64,000 nt of DNA from an uncultured Clostridia bacterium (GCA_934233735.1 CAKQGQ010000006.1:1-64000), one strand, 5' to 3'. Positions 34,030 through 42,784 are shown, counted from the stretch's first letter. Made by a program: numbers and translations. Notes: generated by a model from the sequence alone, not told the origin.

Positions 34030-35021
34030 GAGACACATTGAAACGACTATGCCGCATCTTTGTATTAAGCAGCGCAAAAATAGTATCGCTTTTATTTGCG
34101 GTGAGCATCCTTTCATTTGCACTCATCAGCGCATCGCCGGTTGACCCTGTTCAGCAGTATATCTTGGGCCTTGACACAGCGGTTTCGCCGGAACAGCGCA
34201 CGCAGATTGAAGAGTACTGGGGTGTTGATGAACCTCCCGTGCAGCGCTATTTCACATGGCTTTCCGAGGTTTTGCAGGGAAATTTAGGCGAGTCCGCCAT
34301 CTACCGCAGACCGGCTCTTGATATTATCAAAGAGCGCTTTGGTAATTCTCTTGCTCTGATGCTTTGTGCGTGGCTCCTCGCGGGCCTTATCGGTTTTATG
34401 CTCGGATGCGTGATGGGAATGCATAAGGATAAGTGGCAGGACAAGCTTCTGAAAAAAGTCTGCTACATTCTCAGCTCGGTACCCACCTTTTGGCTCGGGC
34501 TTTTGTTTTTACTGATTTTCAGCGTCCAGCTCGGCTGGTTTCCGATTGGATTTTTCTCGCCAATCGGGGTTCTCAGCGAAGAAGTGACGCTGTGGCAGAA
34601 AATCTATCATTTGATTTTGCCTGCGGTGACTTTAAGCCTGATGTCCTTTGCCAATATCGCACTTCATACCCGCCAAAAACTAATCGATGTGCTGAGCAGC
34701 GACTATGTTTTATTCGCAAAAGCCAGAGGCGAAAGCCCTCGGACGATTTTGTGCCGCCACGGACTTCGCAATATACTGCTTCCGGCACTGACTTTGCAGT
34801 TTGCGTCTTTCGCCGAGTTGTTCGGCGGTTCGGTCATGGCTGAAAATGTGTTCAGCTATCCCGGCCTCGGAAGTGCTGCAGTCGCAGCCGGACTTGCGGG
34901 TGATGTTCCTCTTTTGCTTGGAATTACGCTGTTTTCTGCGCTTTTCGTCTGCACCGGCAATATGATTGCCAACCTTCTTTACGGGGTTGTCGACCCGCAG
35001 ATTCAGGAGGTGGCTGTATGA
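34026..35021 (+). CDS. ABC importer permease, NikB/DppB type
   Basis: 331 residues, six membrane segments. The N-terminal 'VSLLFAVSILSFALISASPVDPV' with the following periplasmic stretch is typical of DppB/NikB permeases; the EAA loop is 'FAKARGESPRTILCRHGLRNILLPA'. It pairs with the next gene to form the membrane channel. Overlaps both neighbours by 4 bp (ATGA), indicating tight translational coupling. Confidence 0.93.
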   Translation: MRDTLKRLCRIFVLSSAKIVSLLFAVSILSFALISASPVDPVQQYILGLDTAVSPEQRTQIEEYWGVDEPPVQRYFTWLSEVLQGNLGESAIYRRPALDIIKERFGNSLALMLCAWLLAGLIGFMLGCVMGMHKDKWQDKLLKKVCYILSSVPTFWLGLLFLLIFSVQLGWFPIGFFSPIGVLSEEVTLWQKIYHLILPAVTLSLMSFANIALHTRQKLIDVLSSDYVLFAKARGESPRTILCRHGLRNILLPALTLQFASFAELFGGSVMAENVFSYPGLGSAAVAAGLAGDVPLLLGITLFSALFVCTGNMIANLLYGVVDPQIQEVAV

Positions 35022-35854
35022 AAACCTTGCAAATAAGAGTAAATCAGCGAACCAAAATTGTCATTCTCGCAGCAATCATTCTTATCGCACTGCTCGCAGT
35101 TTATGCCTGCGGCATTCTGATTCCCGAAGAGGCTGTGGAAGGCGATTTTTTAAGCGCGAATCTTGCGCCCTCTTTTTCACACTTGTTCGGGACAGATGCG
35201 TTGGGAAGAGATTTGTTCCTGCGAACACTGAAGGGACTTTCGCTGAGCATTACAATCGGCATTTCGGCTTCCGTCATCAGCGCTGTAATCGCAGTCTTCG
35301 TCGGCATCGCCGCCGCTTCGGGTTCCAAACGGCTCGATGCGACAGTCAACTGGTGTATCGACCTCGTGATGAGCGTACCGCATACGATTTTAATTATTCT
35401 GATTTCGTTTGTCCTCGGACGCGGTCTTAGGGGACTGCTCGCAGGCATCGCTGCAACGCACTGGTGCAGCCTGGCGCGTCTGATTCGCGGAGAAGTTTTG
35501 CAGCTTCGCTCGCAGCAATATGTTGCGGTATCGCGTAAACTTGGAAAATCGACGGGATGGATTCTGAAAAATCATCTTTTGCCACATCTGCTGCCGCAGT
35601 TTATCGTCGGTCTGGTTTTGCTGTTTCCGCATGCGATTTTGCACGAAGCTTCAATCTCGTTTTTAGGCTTCGGACTTTCGCCGGAACAGCCCGCCATCGG
35701 CATTATTTTGTCGGAAAGCATGCGTTATCTGTCGGCGGGGATGTGGTGGAGCGCAGTGCTTCCGGGCTTGACGCTCGTTCTGCTGGTTTTGCTCGTCGAT
35801 AAATTCGGAGATTATCTGCGCATGATTTTAGACCCATACAGCGCGCAGGATTAA
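35018..35854 (+). CDS. ABC importer permease, NikC/DppC type
   Basis: 278 residues. Starts with a membrane helix (IVILAAIILIALLAVYACGI), has 'HLFGTDALGRDLFLRTLKG', the conserved entry motif of DppC/NikC permeases, and the EAA loop 'YVAVSRKLGKSTGWILKNHL'. Forms a heterodimer with the NikB-type permease. The gene ends 15 bp before the first ATPase gene. Confidence 0.93.
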   Translation: MKTLQIRVNQRTKIVILAAIILIALLAVYACGILIPEEAVEGDFLSANLAPSFSHLFGTDALGRDLFLRTLKGLSLSITIGISASVISAVIAVFVGIAAASGSKRLDATVNWCIDLVMSVPHTILIILISFVLGRGLRGLLAGIAATHWCSLARLIRGEVLQLRSQQYVAVSRKLGKSTGWILKNHLLPHLLPQFIVGLVLLFPHAILHEASISFLGFGLSPEQPAIGIILSESMRYLSAGMWWSAVLPGLTLVLLVLLVDKFGDYLRMILDPYSAQD

Positions 35855-35869
35855 ACGAAAGGAGTCCCG

Positions 35870-36805
35870 ATGGAAGAAAAGAAAAGCCCTCTGCTTGAAA
35901 TACAAAATTTATCTGTTTCTTTCCGTATGTATGAGCGCGGACTGAAACAGCAGGATTTAAAGGTGATTTCGGATTTGCATCTGACGGCGTATCCAGGGGA
36001 AATCCTTGCGATTGCAGGTTCCTCCGGCTCCGGAAAAAGCCTGCTTGCCTCTGCGGTTTTAGGCATACTGCCCTCCAATGCAGCTTATCAGGGAAAATTG
36101 CTCTATAAAGGAGAGTCGCTTACGCCTGAACGGCAAAGACAGCTTCGCGGAACGGAGATTGCGCTCGTCCCCCAGTCGGTTTCCTATCTTGACCCACTGA
36201 TGAAAGTCGGCGCGCAGGTCGATGGACATTACAAGCCGAAGTTAAGCGACAAAAGGAAAAAACTCTTTGAAAGATTTCAGCTTCCTGAGCAGACTGCGCA
36301 GCTTTATCCGTTCCAGCTTTCGGGCGGAATGGCAAGGCGCGTACTGGTATCCACGGCATTGACTACAGACGCGGAGCTGATTATCGCCGACGAGCCGACA
36401 CCGGGCATGAGCCTGGAGCAGGCGCTCGAAGCCCTGCAAATGTTTCGTGAGCTTGCGGATGAGGGCAAAGCCGTCATTCTGATTACGCATGACATCGACC
36501 TTGCCTTTGAGTTTGCGGACCGCGTCGCCGTGTTCTACGCAGGAACGACGGTTGAGACCGCACCAGCATCTGATTTCAAAGCGGGCCCTGACTGCCTCCG
36601 CCACCCTTATTCCAAAGCATTGTGGCGGGCGCTTCCGCAAAATGATTTTCAGCCGATTCCCGGTTTTCAGCCCTATGCAGGGGCGCTCCCCTGCGGCTGT
36701 GTGTTCGCGCCCCGCTGCTCATGCAAAACAGCCGAATGTGAAGAAGAAATCCCGCCCGTACGCAGTCTTAGAGGCGGAGAAGTGAGGTGTTATCATGCCA
36801 CTTGA
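35870..36805 (+). CDS. ABC importer ATPase, NikD/DppD type
   Basis: 311 residues. Walker A 'AGSSGSGKS' near residue 50, Q-loop 'VPQSVSYLDPL', signature 'LSGGMARRVLVSTAL', Walker B 'ELIIADEPTPG' and H-loop 'ITHD'. The C-terminus carries the oligopeptide/nickel-transporter extension with clustered cysteines (CGCVFAPRCSCKTAEC), which in relatives binds an Fe-S cluster. It overlaps the next gene by 11 bp. The AAAGGAG before the ATG fixes the start. Confidence 0.93.
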   Translation: MEEKKSPLLEIQNLSVSFRMYERGLKQQDLKVISDLHLTAYPGEILAIAGSSGSGKSLLASAVLGILPSNAAYQGKLLYKGESLTPERQRQLRGTEIALVPQSVSYLDPLMKVGAQVDGHYKPKLSDKRKKLFERFQLPEQTAQLYPFQLSGGMARRVLVSTALTTDAELIIADEPTPGMSLEQALEALQMFRELADEGKAVILITHDIDLAFEFADRVAVFYAGTTVETAPASDFKAGPDCLRHPYSKALWRALPQNDFQPIPGFQPYAGALPCGCVFAPRCSCKTAECEEEIPPVRSLRGGEVRCYHAT

Positions 36806-37397
36806 AGCAAAAAATATTTCTTTTCGATATACCCACAAGGATCCTTGGATTTTCGAGAATCGCAGTCTGCGAATCGAAAAAGGAGAACGCCTGGCGATAT
36901 TCGCTCCGAGCGGATACGGCAAAACCACTCTTGCTCTGCTGCTTTCCGGCTATCTGAAACCAAGCAGCGGCGAGATTCTCTTAGATAGAAAGCCACTGCC
37001 CGATAAAGGAATCTGCCCTGTTCAGCTCATTTACCAGCACCCTGAAAAAGCAATTAATCCCCGCTGGCGTTTAAAACGCGTGCTTGAGGAAAGCGGCTCG
37101 CTGAACCCGGAGCTGCTGGATGCGTTCGGAATTGAACCGGCGTGGCTTTCGCGTTTTCCCCGCGAGCTTTCCGGCGGCGAACTGCAAAGATTCTGCGTGG
37201 CGCGGGCCCTGATGAGCGGCGCGGACTATCTGATTTGCGACGAAATCAGCACGATGCTGGATGTGATTACGCAGGCGCAAATCTGGGACCTCGTCCTATC
37301 CGAAGCCGAAAAGCGCAGCATGGCCGTCATTGCCGTCACGCACAACAAGCATCTCGCCGCAAAAATAGCAGAAAGAACAATCGACCTTACCGTGTAG
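36795..37397 (+). CDS. ABC importer ATPase, NikE/DppF type
   Basis: 200 residues, shorter than typical NikE (~260) because the C-terminal extension is absent. Walker A 'APSGYGKTT', signature 'LSGGELQRFCVARAL', Walker B 'YLICDEIS' and H-loop 'VTHNKH' are intact, so it should hydrolyse ATP. It is the last gene of the lar/nickel operon. The operon terminator begins inside its final codons. Confidence 0.92.
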   Translation: MPLEAKNISFRYTHKDPWIFENRSLRIEKGERLAIFAPSGYGKTTLALLLSGYLKPSSGEILLDRKPLPDKGICPVQLIYQHPEKAINPRWRLKRVLEESGSLNPELLDAFGIEPAWLSRFPRELSGGELQRFCVARALMSGADYLICDEISTMLDVITQAQIWDLVLSEAEKRSMAVIAVTHNKHLAAKIAERTIDLTV

Positions 37398-37420
37398 GGG
37401 CTCGGCGATTGTTCTTTTTT
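37372..37420 (+). terminator. Terminator of the lar/nickel operon, overlapping the last stop codon
   Basis: AAAGAACAATCG (37372-37383) pairs exactly with CGATTGTTCTTT (37406-37417), followed by U residues to 37420. The left arm encodes the last residues of the ATPase, and the stop codon lies in the loop. Confidence 0.88.
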
Positions 37421-37620
37421 GTTTGGGCGCGCCGGGCCCCTGAACGCCGTTCCTGTTTCCGGGCGCGTTTTTCTGCTCGGGGCGCACCGGGCGGCTTGGC
37501 ACGGCAGACGACCCACTTGTGGGCTCAGCAAGCCACCCGAGGCGGTTTGCCGGGATCCGGTGCCGCTGCCCGAGGCACCGAGCCTGTGACCTGGTGCGTT
37601 TTTCTGCCCGGGGCGCACTT
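37421..37620. other. GC-rich non-coding stretch with degenerate repeat copies
   Basis: No credible gene. Two GC-rich segments (about 37474-37490 GCGCGTTTTTCTG... and 37595-37618 GTGCGTTTTTCTG...) look like diverged, GC-rich versions of the 20-bp unit repeated downstream. The base composition differs sharply from the AT-rich sequence after 37800. Confidence 0.45.
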
Positions 37621-37800
37621 TTCTGACTTTGAACGCGCTTTTCTGACTTTGAATGCGCTTTTCTAACTTTGAACGCGCTTTTCTGACTTTGAACGCACTT
37701 TTCTAACTTTGAACGCACTTTTCTAACTTTGAACGTGCTTTTCTAACTTTGAATGTGCTTTTCTGACTTTGAATGTGCTTTTCTGACTTTGAATACACTT
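37621..37800. repeat. Nine tandem copies of a 20-bp repeat
   Basis: Nine contiguous units of TTCTGACTTTGAACGCGCTT with no spacers. The variable positions are 5 (G/A), 14 (C/T), 15-16 and 17, and nearly all differences are transitions. The TTCT-ACTTTGAA core is invariant. The lack of spacers excludes a CRISPR array. No open frame uses it convincingly on either strand. Confidence 0.95.
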
Positions 37801-37812
37801 CCATTTATTGGT

Positions 37813-38084
37813 AAAATGTATATTTACATACCAACTTAAAAATTCAAGGATATCCGCGTGTATTTTTTTACATATTTTTCTATAACGCACCGTATCTCCA
37901 CTCGAGCTTCATTGCAATAGATATTCTCAATGTTTTATAACTGTTGAAATTTCAACGATACGGCGTATTTGACTTTCGACACTGAATTTAATAGGATTTC
38001 TTGTTACGCTTTGGCTTCCTTTATCTGTAATTTTTTACATACCAATGCCTCTAAAAAATAGTTTTGGAATGTAAATATACATTT
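37813..38084. repeat. AT-rich non-coding element bounded by inverted repeats
   Basis: AAATGTATATTTACATACCAA (37814-37834) returns inverted at 38065-38084 with one mismatch. Inside are a third copy of TTTACATACCAA (38034-38045, direct), an exact palindrome GTTGAAATTTCAAC (37943-37956) and a long-range stem ACGCACCGTATC (37885-37896) with GATACGGCGT (37957-37966). No gene is visible. It could be a miniature inverted-repeat element, a small RNA locus or a cluster of regulator sites. Confidence 0.6.
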
Positions 38085-38118
38085 CAGCCTCCTACACTCA
38101 TGCACATCGTACCGCGCT

Positions 38119-38144
38119 CACACGCGCATATATGCGCACGCGTG
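38119..38144. other. 26-nt alternating purine-pyrimidine run
   Basis: A perfect pyrimidine-purine alternation (CACACGCGCATATATGCGCA..., 26 nt) containing the palindrome GCGCATATATGCGC. Such runs favour Z-DNA or cruciform extrusion under supercoiling. It lies about 65 bp past the addB stop codon, in non-coding DNA. Confidence 0.75.
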
Positions 38145-38209
38145 GAACACTGCAGCCGTGCGCGTGCACTCGAACAGAAAACTGCGAGCACCATGCCCGC
38201 AGCCTTCTC

Positions 38210-41200
38210 CTATTTTATGATATTATATCCGCAGCCCTCGAAAATCGTGTCAAAGCGGCAGATTCCTTTGTACTGACAATAAGCACACGCCGAAGTGTCG
38301 TGCGTCTTCATCGGGTGAATCTCTATGCTGCCGTCCGCCAAGCTGCCGCAAAGCTCGCCAACCTTTTCGCCGACCACTTCGCGCAGCTTTGCAAATTCTT
38401 CGTCACTGAGCAAATTGTCTTTGCCCGTTCCTGAAACAACACCGTCTTTATTGATTCGAATCGGCACGATGTCCGATATTCCTGAAAAGTCGCCCGCCAC
38501 ATTACGGATGACACTCGGGTCGTCCACGATAACACCGTTGAGCTTATAGGATTTTTGAACCTTATCAGAAACCTCATCGGGGTCAACGGCTTTGCCCGAC
38601 ATATCGATCATCGGTTCATTTATCTTGAAGTAGAAAACGCCTGCCGGCCTGCGCTCCTGTTCGAGCGCCGCTTCCAGATAAAGCATGAGCTGAAGACGAT
38701 ACCCTTCCTCGACCTCCGACAAGCTGAAATTTTCGTTTCCCGTCTTGTAGTCGATAATCTTAACACGATCGCCCGGCAAATAATCCACGCGGTCGATTTT
38801 TCCTTCAATATATGCCTTCCCGCCTCCATCGAGTTCGACGGCAATTGGCTTAATCTTCCTGCCGCGTCCGAATGAAACCTCAAAATCACAGTGCTTAATT
38901 TCTCCTGCGCGTACCTGTTCAATCAACGCCCAGCAAACCTTTTCGCAAATATCCGTGATTCGCTTTCCGCGATATTTTTCTTCGTTGCCCGCCTCAAAAA
39001 TTCCTTCGCGATAGCTCGCAGTCTCCGTAGCAATCACATCTTCCACGAAGGCTCGGCATTCCTGCCTGCTGACGGTCATCCATGGAGATTCCGGAGCCGT
39101 CACCTCTATTCCGTTTCGGGTCAGGTGACGGGTCATTTTCATCAGGCATTCGTGGTAGATGTCACCGATTTCTCTCGGCGCCACTTCAAAAATGCGGCGT
39201 TCTTCCGGCTTCAGTCCGTAAAGGACGAAGTGGGAGAACGGACAGCGCGAAAAGCACTCCAGCCTTGACGGGCTGAGGGAAAGGGTGGTGGGTGGGGCAG
39301 ATGCGCTCCCGGCAGGCTGCTGTTCTGGGTTCTTGGTCGCAAGTTCCACAGCTTCGGTTGAAGCGAGTGTGCCCTTGGTTGCAAGTTCCGTGCCATCGGC
39401 CGCATACGCTGGGGGGTCGGCAAGCTGCATTATGTTCTCGGTCGCGGCTTCCGTATCTTCAGTTGAAATGAGTGCGCTCTTGATCGCAAGTTCCGTGCCA
39501 TCGGCCGCGAGAGTGTTCGAGTCTGCGTCGCATGTCGATCCTTTAGCTGCATCACAGGCTGAACTTGTGTCATTTCCTATATTCGGGGGAGCATCTGTAT
39601 ACCCTGCGTCTCTGCTGATGGCATCTAGTGACAGACGAATGTCTTGGTAATTGCCTGTGTAGAGTGCTTCTGCAGTTCTCCTTCCAAGTTGTTCCTGCTT
39701 ATTCGTAAAAGCGATGCCCGCGCGAATCGGTTCAAGCGCCTCAGGTTTGTTCTGCTTGAACCATGCGAGGGCTTCGCGCCAGTGCGGTGCGAGGGGCCTT
39801 CCCTCGCAGGCCGCCTGCAGGGCCTCCGTCAGATGCCGGAGCCCTGCAGGGCCCGCGCCGACCAGCTCCGCGTCCGACTGCCGGTTGAGGGCGTCGCGGG
39901 CCACCGGCGTGTCACCAAACAGCCCGGTCAGCTTGGTGAACACGCCGGACGGCCTTGCCGGGCCGCCTTCGGCGTCCGACAAACTGTAACTTATCCACAG
40001 CCGCTCACGCGGCTTGGATAAGTTCCGATAGATACCCATCCGCTCCTCGAGGAACCGCACATCATCCACCTTGCAAAGCTCAATCCCGTTCTCCTTGAAC
40101 AGGTTCTTCTCGTCGCTTCCGAACAGGCCCGAACCGGGCTTCTCATTCGGCAGCACTCCCTCGTTTGCGCCTACAACCACAAGTGCCTTCATCTCGCCGG
40201 TTCGGGTACGCTGCATCGTTCCCATCATCAGGCCGTCCTTCGTCGGCGGCAGAATCCCGATTTCCACCTGCGAAATACCAACCTCAAACAAATCCCGAAA
40301 CGCCGCCGCGCGGAATTTTTGCTCACCCATAATCTCGCTCATCTGGTCAAAAATTCCGATGACCTTGCCCCAGATCTGTGCCGTTTCCTCGGCAAGGTCA
40401 GGACGGCCCTGCTCCGTCTGCAGCACTGTAAGGTCGGCAATTTTCTCCGGCAGCTTCACCTTCTCGTACAAAAAACCATACAGCCCGCTGATAAACTCAC
40501 CGCAGGTTTCTGCCTCGAAAATTGCCTCAAGATCCGGCATGAACGCCAGTGCCTTTTCTCGAACGGCGTTCATGCGCACAAGCGCCTCGGCTCCGTACTC
40601 GCTCTCTCCGCGCACAAAAGGACGCTTCCACATCGTGCCTCGAATTTTGTATTTTATCGCATAGTTTTCAAGATCCGTAATCTCGTCGTTCGTCAAATCG
40701 CCAAAACCCGATTTGAGCATTTTAATCATGAGATCCGTCCTGTATTTTTCAACAACCACATCCATCAGTGCCGTTATGTACTGCACGATGCTGCTTTGCA
40801 GGATGTCTTTGCTCGTATCCGAAACGAGGTCGATGCCGTACTCCTTGAAAACACGCTTCAGAATCGGCCCTCTCGTCTCCTGGTCGTTACAGATTACCTT
40901 GATGTCGCTAAACCGATAGCCGAAATCGCGCACCAGCTCAAGCACATAGCAAGCCGCGCTTTCGGCTTCATTATATAAGTTTGCCGCCGCCACCAGCGTA
41001 AGCGAATCTGTGCCGGCGGCGGCCGCCTCACTCGCGCCGCCCTCGGCTGGATTTGTGCTCTGTCCGCCACGGGCGTATTTTCTCGCCGGAAGTGCGTACA
41101 GTTCCTGTTCGATAAACTGAATCTTGTCCGCCCGCTCCGCTGTATAAGTCTTCGGAATCGCACGCTTTCTCACTTCGATGCCGCGCCGTTCCGCCAAATT

Positions 41201-41935
41201 CTCAAAATTCCGTATCACCGTCTCCGCAAGCGCAAACAAATCCGCATCGCGTGCCTCACGCTTATCATCATAGGTAAGCACAAGGTTGACATCGGCGGCG
41301 TACTGCATCAATTCACCGATGACCGAAAGTGCTTTCGGCGCAAAACTGTCAAACCCGTAAATCCAGATGTGATTTCCCGCAACAAGCTCAGAGCGGCTGA
41401 TTTTGCCGAGAAAGAGATCGATGTAGTCCTCCGAATCCGTGTATTTTCCGCGGATTGCCGCCTCATATTCGCTGTAAAGCAAATACAAATCTTCCAGTTT
41501 CCTCTGCGTATACGACCCGTCCGGAACGCTCCTCGCAATCTCCGCAAGCTCGTCCGCACCGCAGTTGAACTGCTTCATCTCGGAAATGAAATTGTTCACA
41601 AGTTCGATGAAGGAGTTTTTTTCCTCGAGTCCTTTGAAGACTTGGAGCTTCTCGCGCTCTTCTGCCGCAATCGACGACAAAATCATATGCCTGCCGTATT
41701 TGTCTATAAAAGTCCGCTTGCTTCCTCCCAGCTCCTCGAGCAGCCGATAGCCGAGCCTCGACAGGGAAAGCACCTCAACGTCCATCAGTGCCTTGGCGCC
41801 GGAATGCGCAATCAGTTCGCGCTCCGCCTCCAATGTAAACTGGTCGGGAACCACCAACAGCGCCCGACCTCCGATATTGTCATATATGAACTTCTCTTTG
41901 TCGAGGTTCTCCCGACCGTAAAAAATGTTCAGCAT
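38210..41935 (-). CDS. addB: AddB-type helicase-nuclease subunit
   Basis: 1,241 residues, slightly long. The N-terminal helicase-like region opens with 'FYGRENLDKEKF' where AddB normally has a GxxGxGK(T/S) Walker A, so nucleotide binding there looks lost. 'VVPDQFTLEAERELI' and 'VLSLSRLGYRLLEE' follow as in AddB. The C-terminal nuclease has 'YIEGKIDRVDYL' and 'KIIDYKTG' (D-x-K), and the Fe-S cysteines are the one in 'SRCPFSHFVLYGL' plus 'CAYCQYKGIC'. A low-complexity insert with an imperfect duplication (AADGTELAIKSAL... / AADGTELATKGTL...) sits around residues 815-895. addA is not adjacent. AddAB processes double-strand breaks for RecA. Confidence 0.9.
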   Translation of the reverse strand: MLNIFYGRENLDKEKFIYDNIGGRALLVVPDQFTLEAERELIAHSGAKALMDVEVLSLSRLGYRLLEELGGSKRTFIDKYGRHMILSSIAAEEREKLQVFKGLEEKNSFIELVNNFISEMKQFNCGADELAEIARSVPDGSYTQRKLEDLYLLYSEYEAAIRGKYTDSEDYIDLFLGKISRSELVAGNHIWIYGFDSFAPKALSVIGELMQYAADVNLVLTYDDKREARDADLFALAETVIRNFENLAERRGIEVRKRAIPKTYTAERADKIQFIEQELYALPARKYARGGQSTNPAEGGASEAAAAGTDSLTLVAAANLYNEAESAACYVLELVRDFGYRFSDIKVICNDQETRGPILKRVFKEYGIDLVSDTSKDILQSSIVQYITALMDVVVEKYRTDLMIKMLKSGFGDLTNDEITDLENYAIKYKIRGTMWKRPFVRGESEYGAEALVRMNAVREKALAFMPDLEAIFEAETCGEFISGLYGFLYEKVKLPEKIADLTVLQTEQGRPDLAEETAQIWGKVIGIFDQMSEIMGEQKFRAAAFRDLFEVGISQVEIGILPPTKDGLMMGTMQRTRTGEMKALVVVGANEGVLPNEKPGSGLFGSDEKNLFKENGIELCKVDDVRFLEERMGIYRNLSKPRERLWISYSLSDAEGGPARPSGVFTKLTGLFGDTPVARDALNRQSDAELVGAGPAGLRHLTEALQAACEGRPLAPHWREALAWFKQNKPEALEPIRAGIAFTNKQEQLGRRTAEALYTGNYQDIRLSLDAISRDAGYTDAPPNIGNDTSSACDAAKGSTCDADSNTLAADGTELAIKSALISTEDTEAATENIMQLADPPAYAADGTELATKGTLASTEAVELATKNPEQQPAGSASAPPTTLSLSPSRLECFSRCPFSHFVLYGLKPEERRIFEVAPREIGDIYHECLMKMTRHLTRNGIEVTAPESPWMTVSRQECRAFVEDVIATETASYREGIFEAGNEEKYRGKRITDICEKVCWALIEQVRAGEIKHCDFEVSFGRGRKIKPIAVELDGGGKAYIEGKIDRVDYLPGDRVKIIDYKTGNENFSLSEVEEGYRLQLMLYLEAALEQERRPAGVFYFKINEPMIDMSGKAVDPDEVSDKVQKSYKLNGVIVDDPSVIRNVAGDFSGISDIVPIRINKDGVVSGTGKDNLLSDEEFAKLREVVGEKVGELCGSLADGSIEIHPMKTHDTSACAYCQYKGICRFDTIFEGCGYNIIK

Positions 41936-41988
41936 ATCTCACCTCATCAAAACTCAGGTGTTTTCGCACCGCGCACCGCGCCCGGCCG

Positions 41989-42636
41989 CTATGCTTCTGC
42001 CAGCACCGCCATCAAATCCAGCGGCTTTGCGATTTCGTAATCTGCCTTTGCGTCCGTAATCAGGGCGGCACTGTCCGAAGTGATGCGCCAGTCCACCAGC
42101 ACGGACTTCACGCCCGCATTGTTGGCGCACTTGATGTCGAACGGACTGTCGCCGACCATGATTGCCTCGTCTTTTGCGATTCCAAGCTTCTCAAGGCAGA
42201 GCAGAATCGGCTCCGGATTCGGCTTGTGGACTTGCGTATCATCGCAGGAAACCATATCCTCGAAATAATCGCGAAGCCCCAGCATATCAAGGTAGCGTTC
42301 CGCCGATTCGCGCGTTCTGGAAGTAACGATTGCAATGCGGTAGCCCGCAGGCGTAAGCGCCGCAAGCAGCTCCGGAATGCCATCGAAAACCTTGACCAGC
42401 TCGTCCGCTTTGAGCTTCTGGAAATCGCGGTAGACATTCGCCGCTTCCTCCGGATCTACGCCGGGAAATTCGCGCTCCATCGTAATCAGAAGCGGCTCAC
42501 CGAAGCAGGAGGTAATCTTCTCGATGCTTTCCTCCCTGCCTAAATAATGCCTGTATGTATGCTGCCACGATGCGATAATCACATCGTTTGTATTTACTAA
42601 AGTTCCGTCAAAATCAAAAAGTACAGTGTTTATCAT
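41989..42636 (-). CDS. HAD phosphatase, PpaX/Gph-like
   Basis: 215 residues from the ATG at 42636 (AGAGGATTGAG upstream); the longer frame extends into GC-rich leader sequence. Motif I 'LFDFDGTLVNTND', motif II 'VTSRTRE', motif III/IV 'KPNPEPILLCLEKLG' and 'MVGDSPFDIKCANNAG'. The closest recognisable family is PpaX pyrophosphatase (IIASWQHTYRHY matches its cap) or phosphoglycolate phosphatase. It lies between the tex gene and addB on the same strand. Confidence 0.88.
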   Translation of the reverse strand: MINTVLFDFDGTLVNTNDVIIASWQHTYRHYLGREESIEKITSCFGEPLLITMEREFPGVDPEEAANVYRDFQKLKADELVKVFDGIPELLAALTPAGYRIAIVTSRTRESAERYLDMLGLRDYFEDMVSCDDTQVHKPNPEPILLCLEKLGIAKDEAIMVGDSPFDIKCANNAGVKSVLVDWRITSDSAALITDAKADYEIAKPLDLMAVLAEA

Positions 42637-42649
42637 CTCAATCCTCTCT

Positions 42650-42784
42650 AAAAAGGCCGGACGGCGCGCGGCTGCGGCGCACCCGGTCAAGTCCGGTGCT
42701 GTGCACGCAACGCGCCGCGTGCAGCGAGCCGCCCTCGCTGCACGCATGCCCCACAAACGGGGTATGCGTGCCGTCCGCCTTTTA
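42650..42784 (-). other. GC-rich multi-hairpin region between tex and the HAD gene
   Basis: A closing stem (minus strand AAAAGGC-GGACGGC with GCCGTCC-GGCCTTTTT, arms at 42770-42784 and 42650-42665) surrounds at least two more hairpins (42742-42752/42759-42769 and 42721-42728/42734-42741). The far arm ends in a U run, so it can act as a large terminator for the prfB-tex transcript. Such elaborate GC-rich structure is unusual for this genome. Confidence 0.55.

Noticed and set aside
37296..37718. 140-codon minus-strand frame over the tandem repeats
   Set aside because: Its repetitive Ser/Lys-rich product arises from the 20-bp repeat and part of it is antisense to the ATPase gene; no ribosome binding site or homologue is evident.
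37621..37800. Possible CRISPR array
   Set aside because: The 20-bp units are directly contiguous with no spacers, and no cas genes are in the window.
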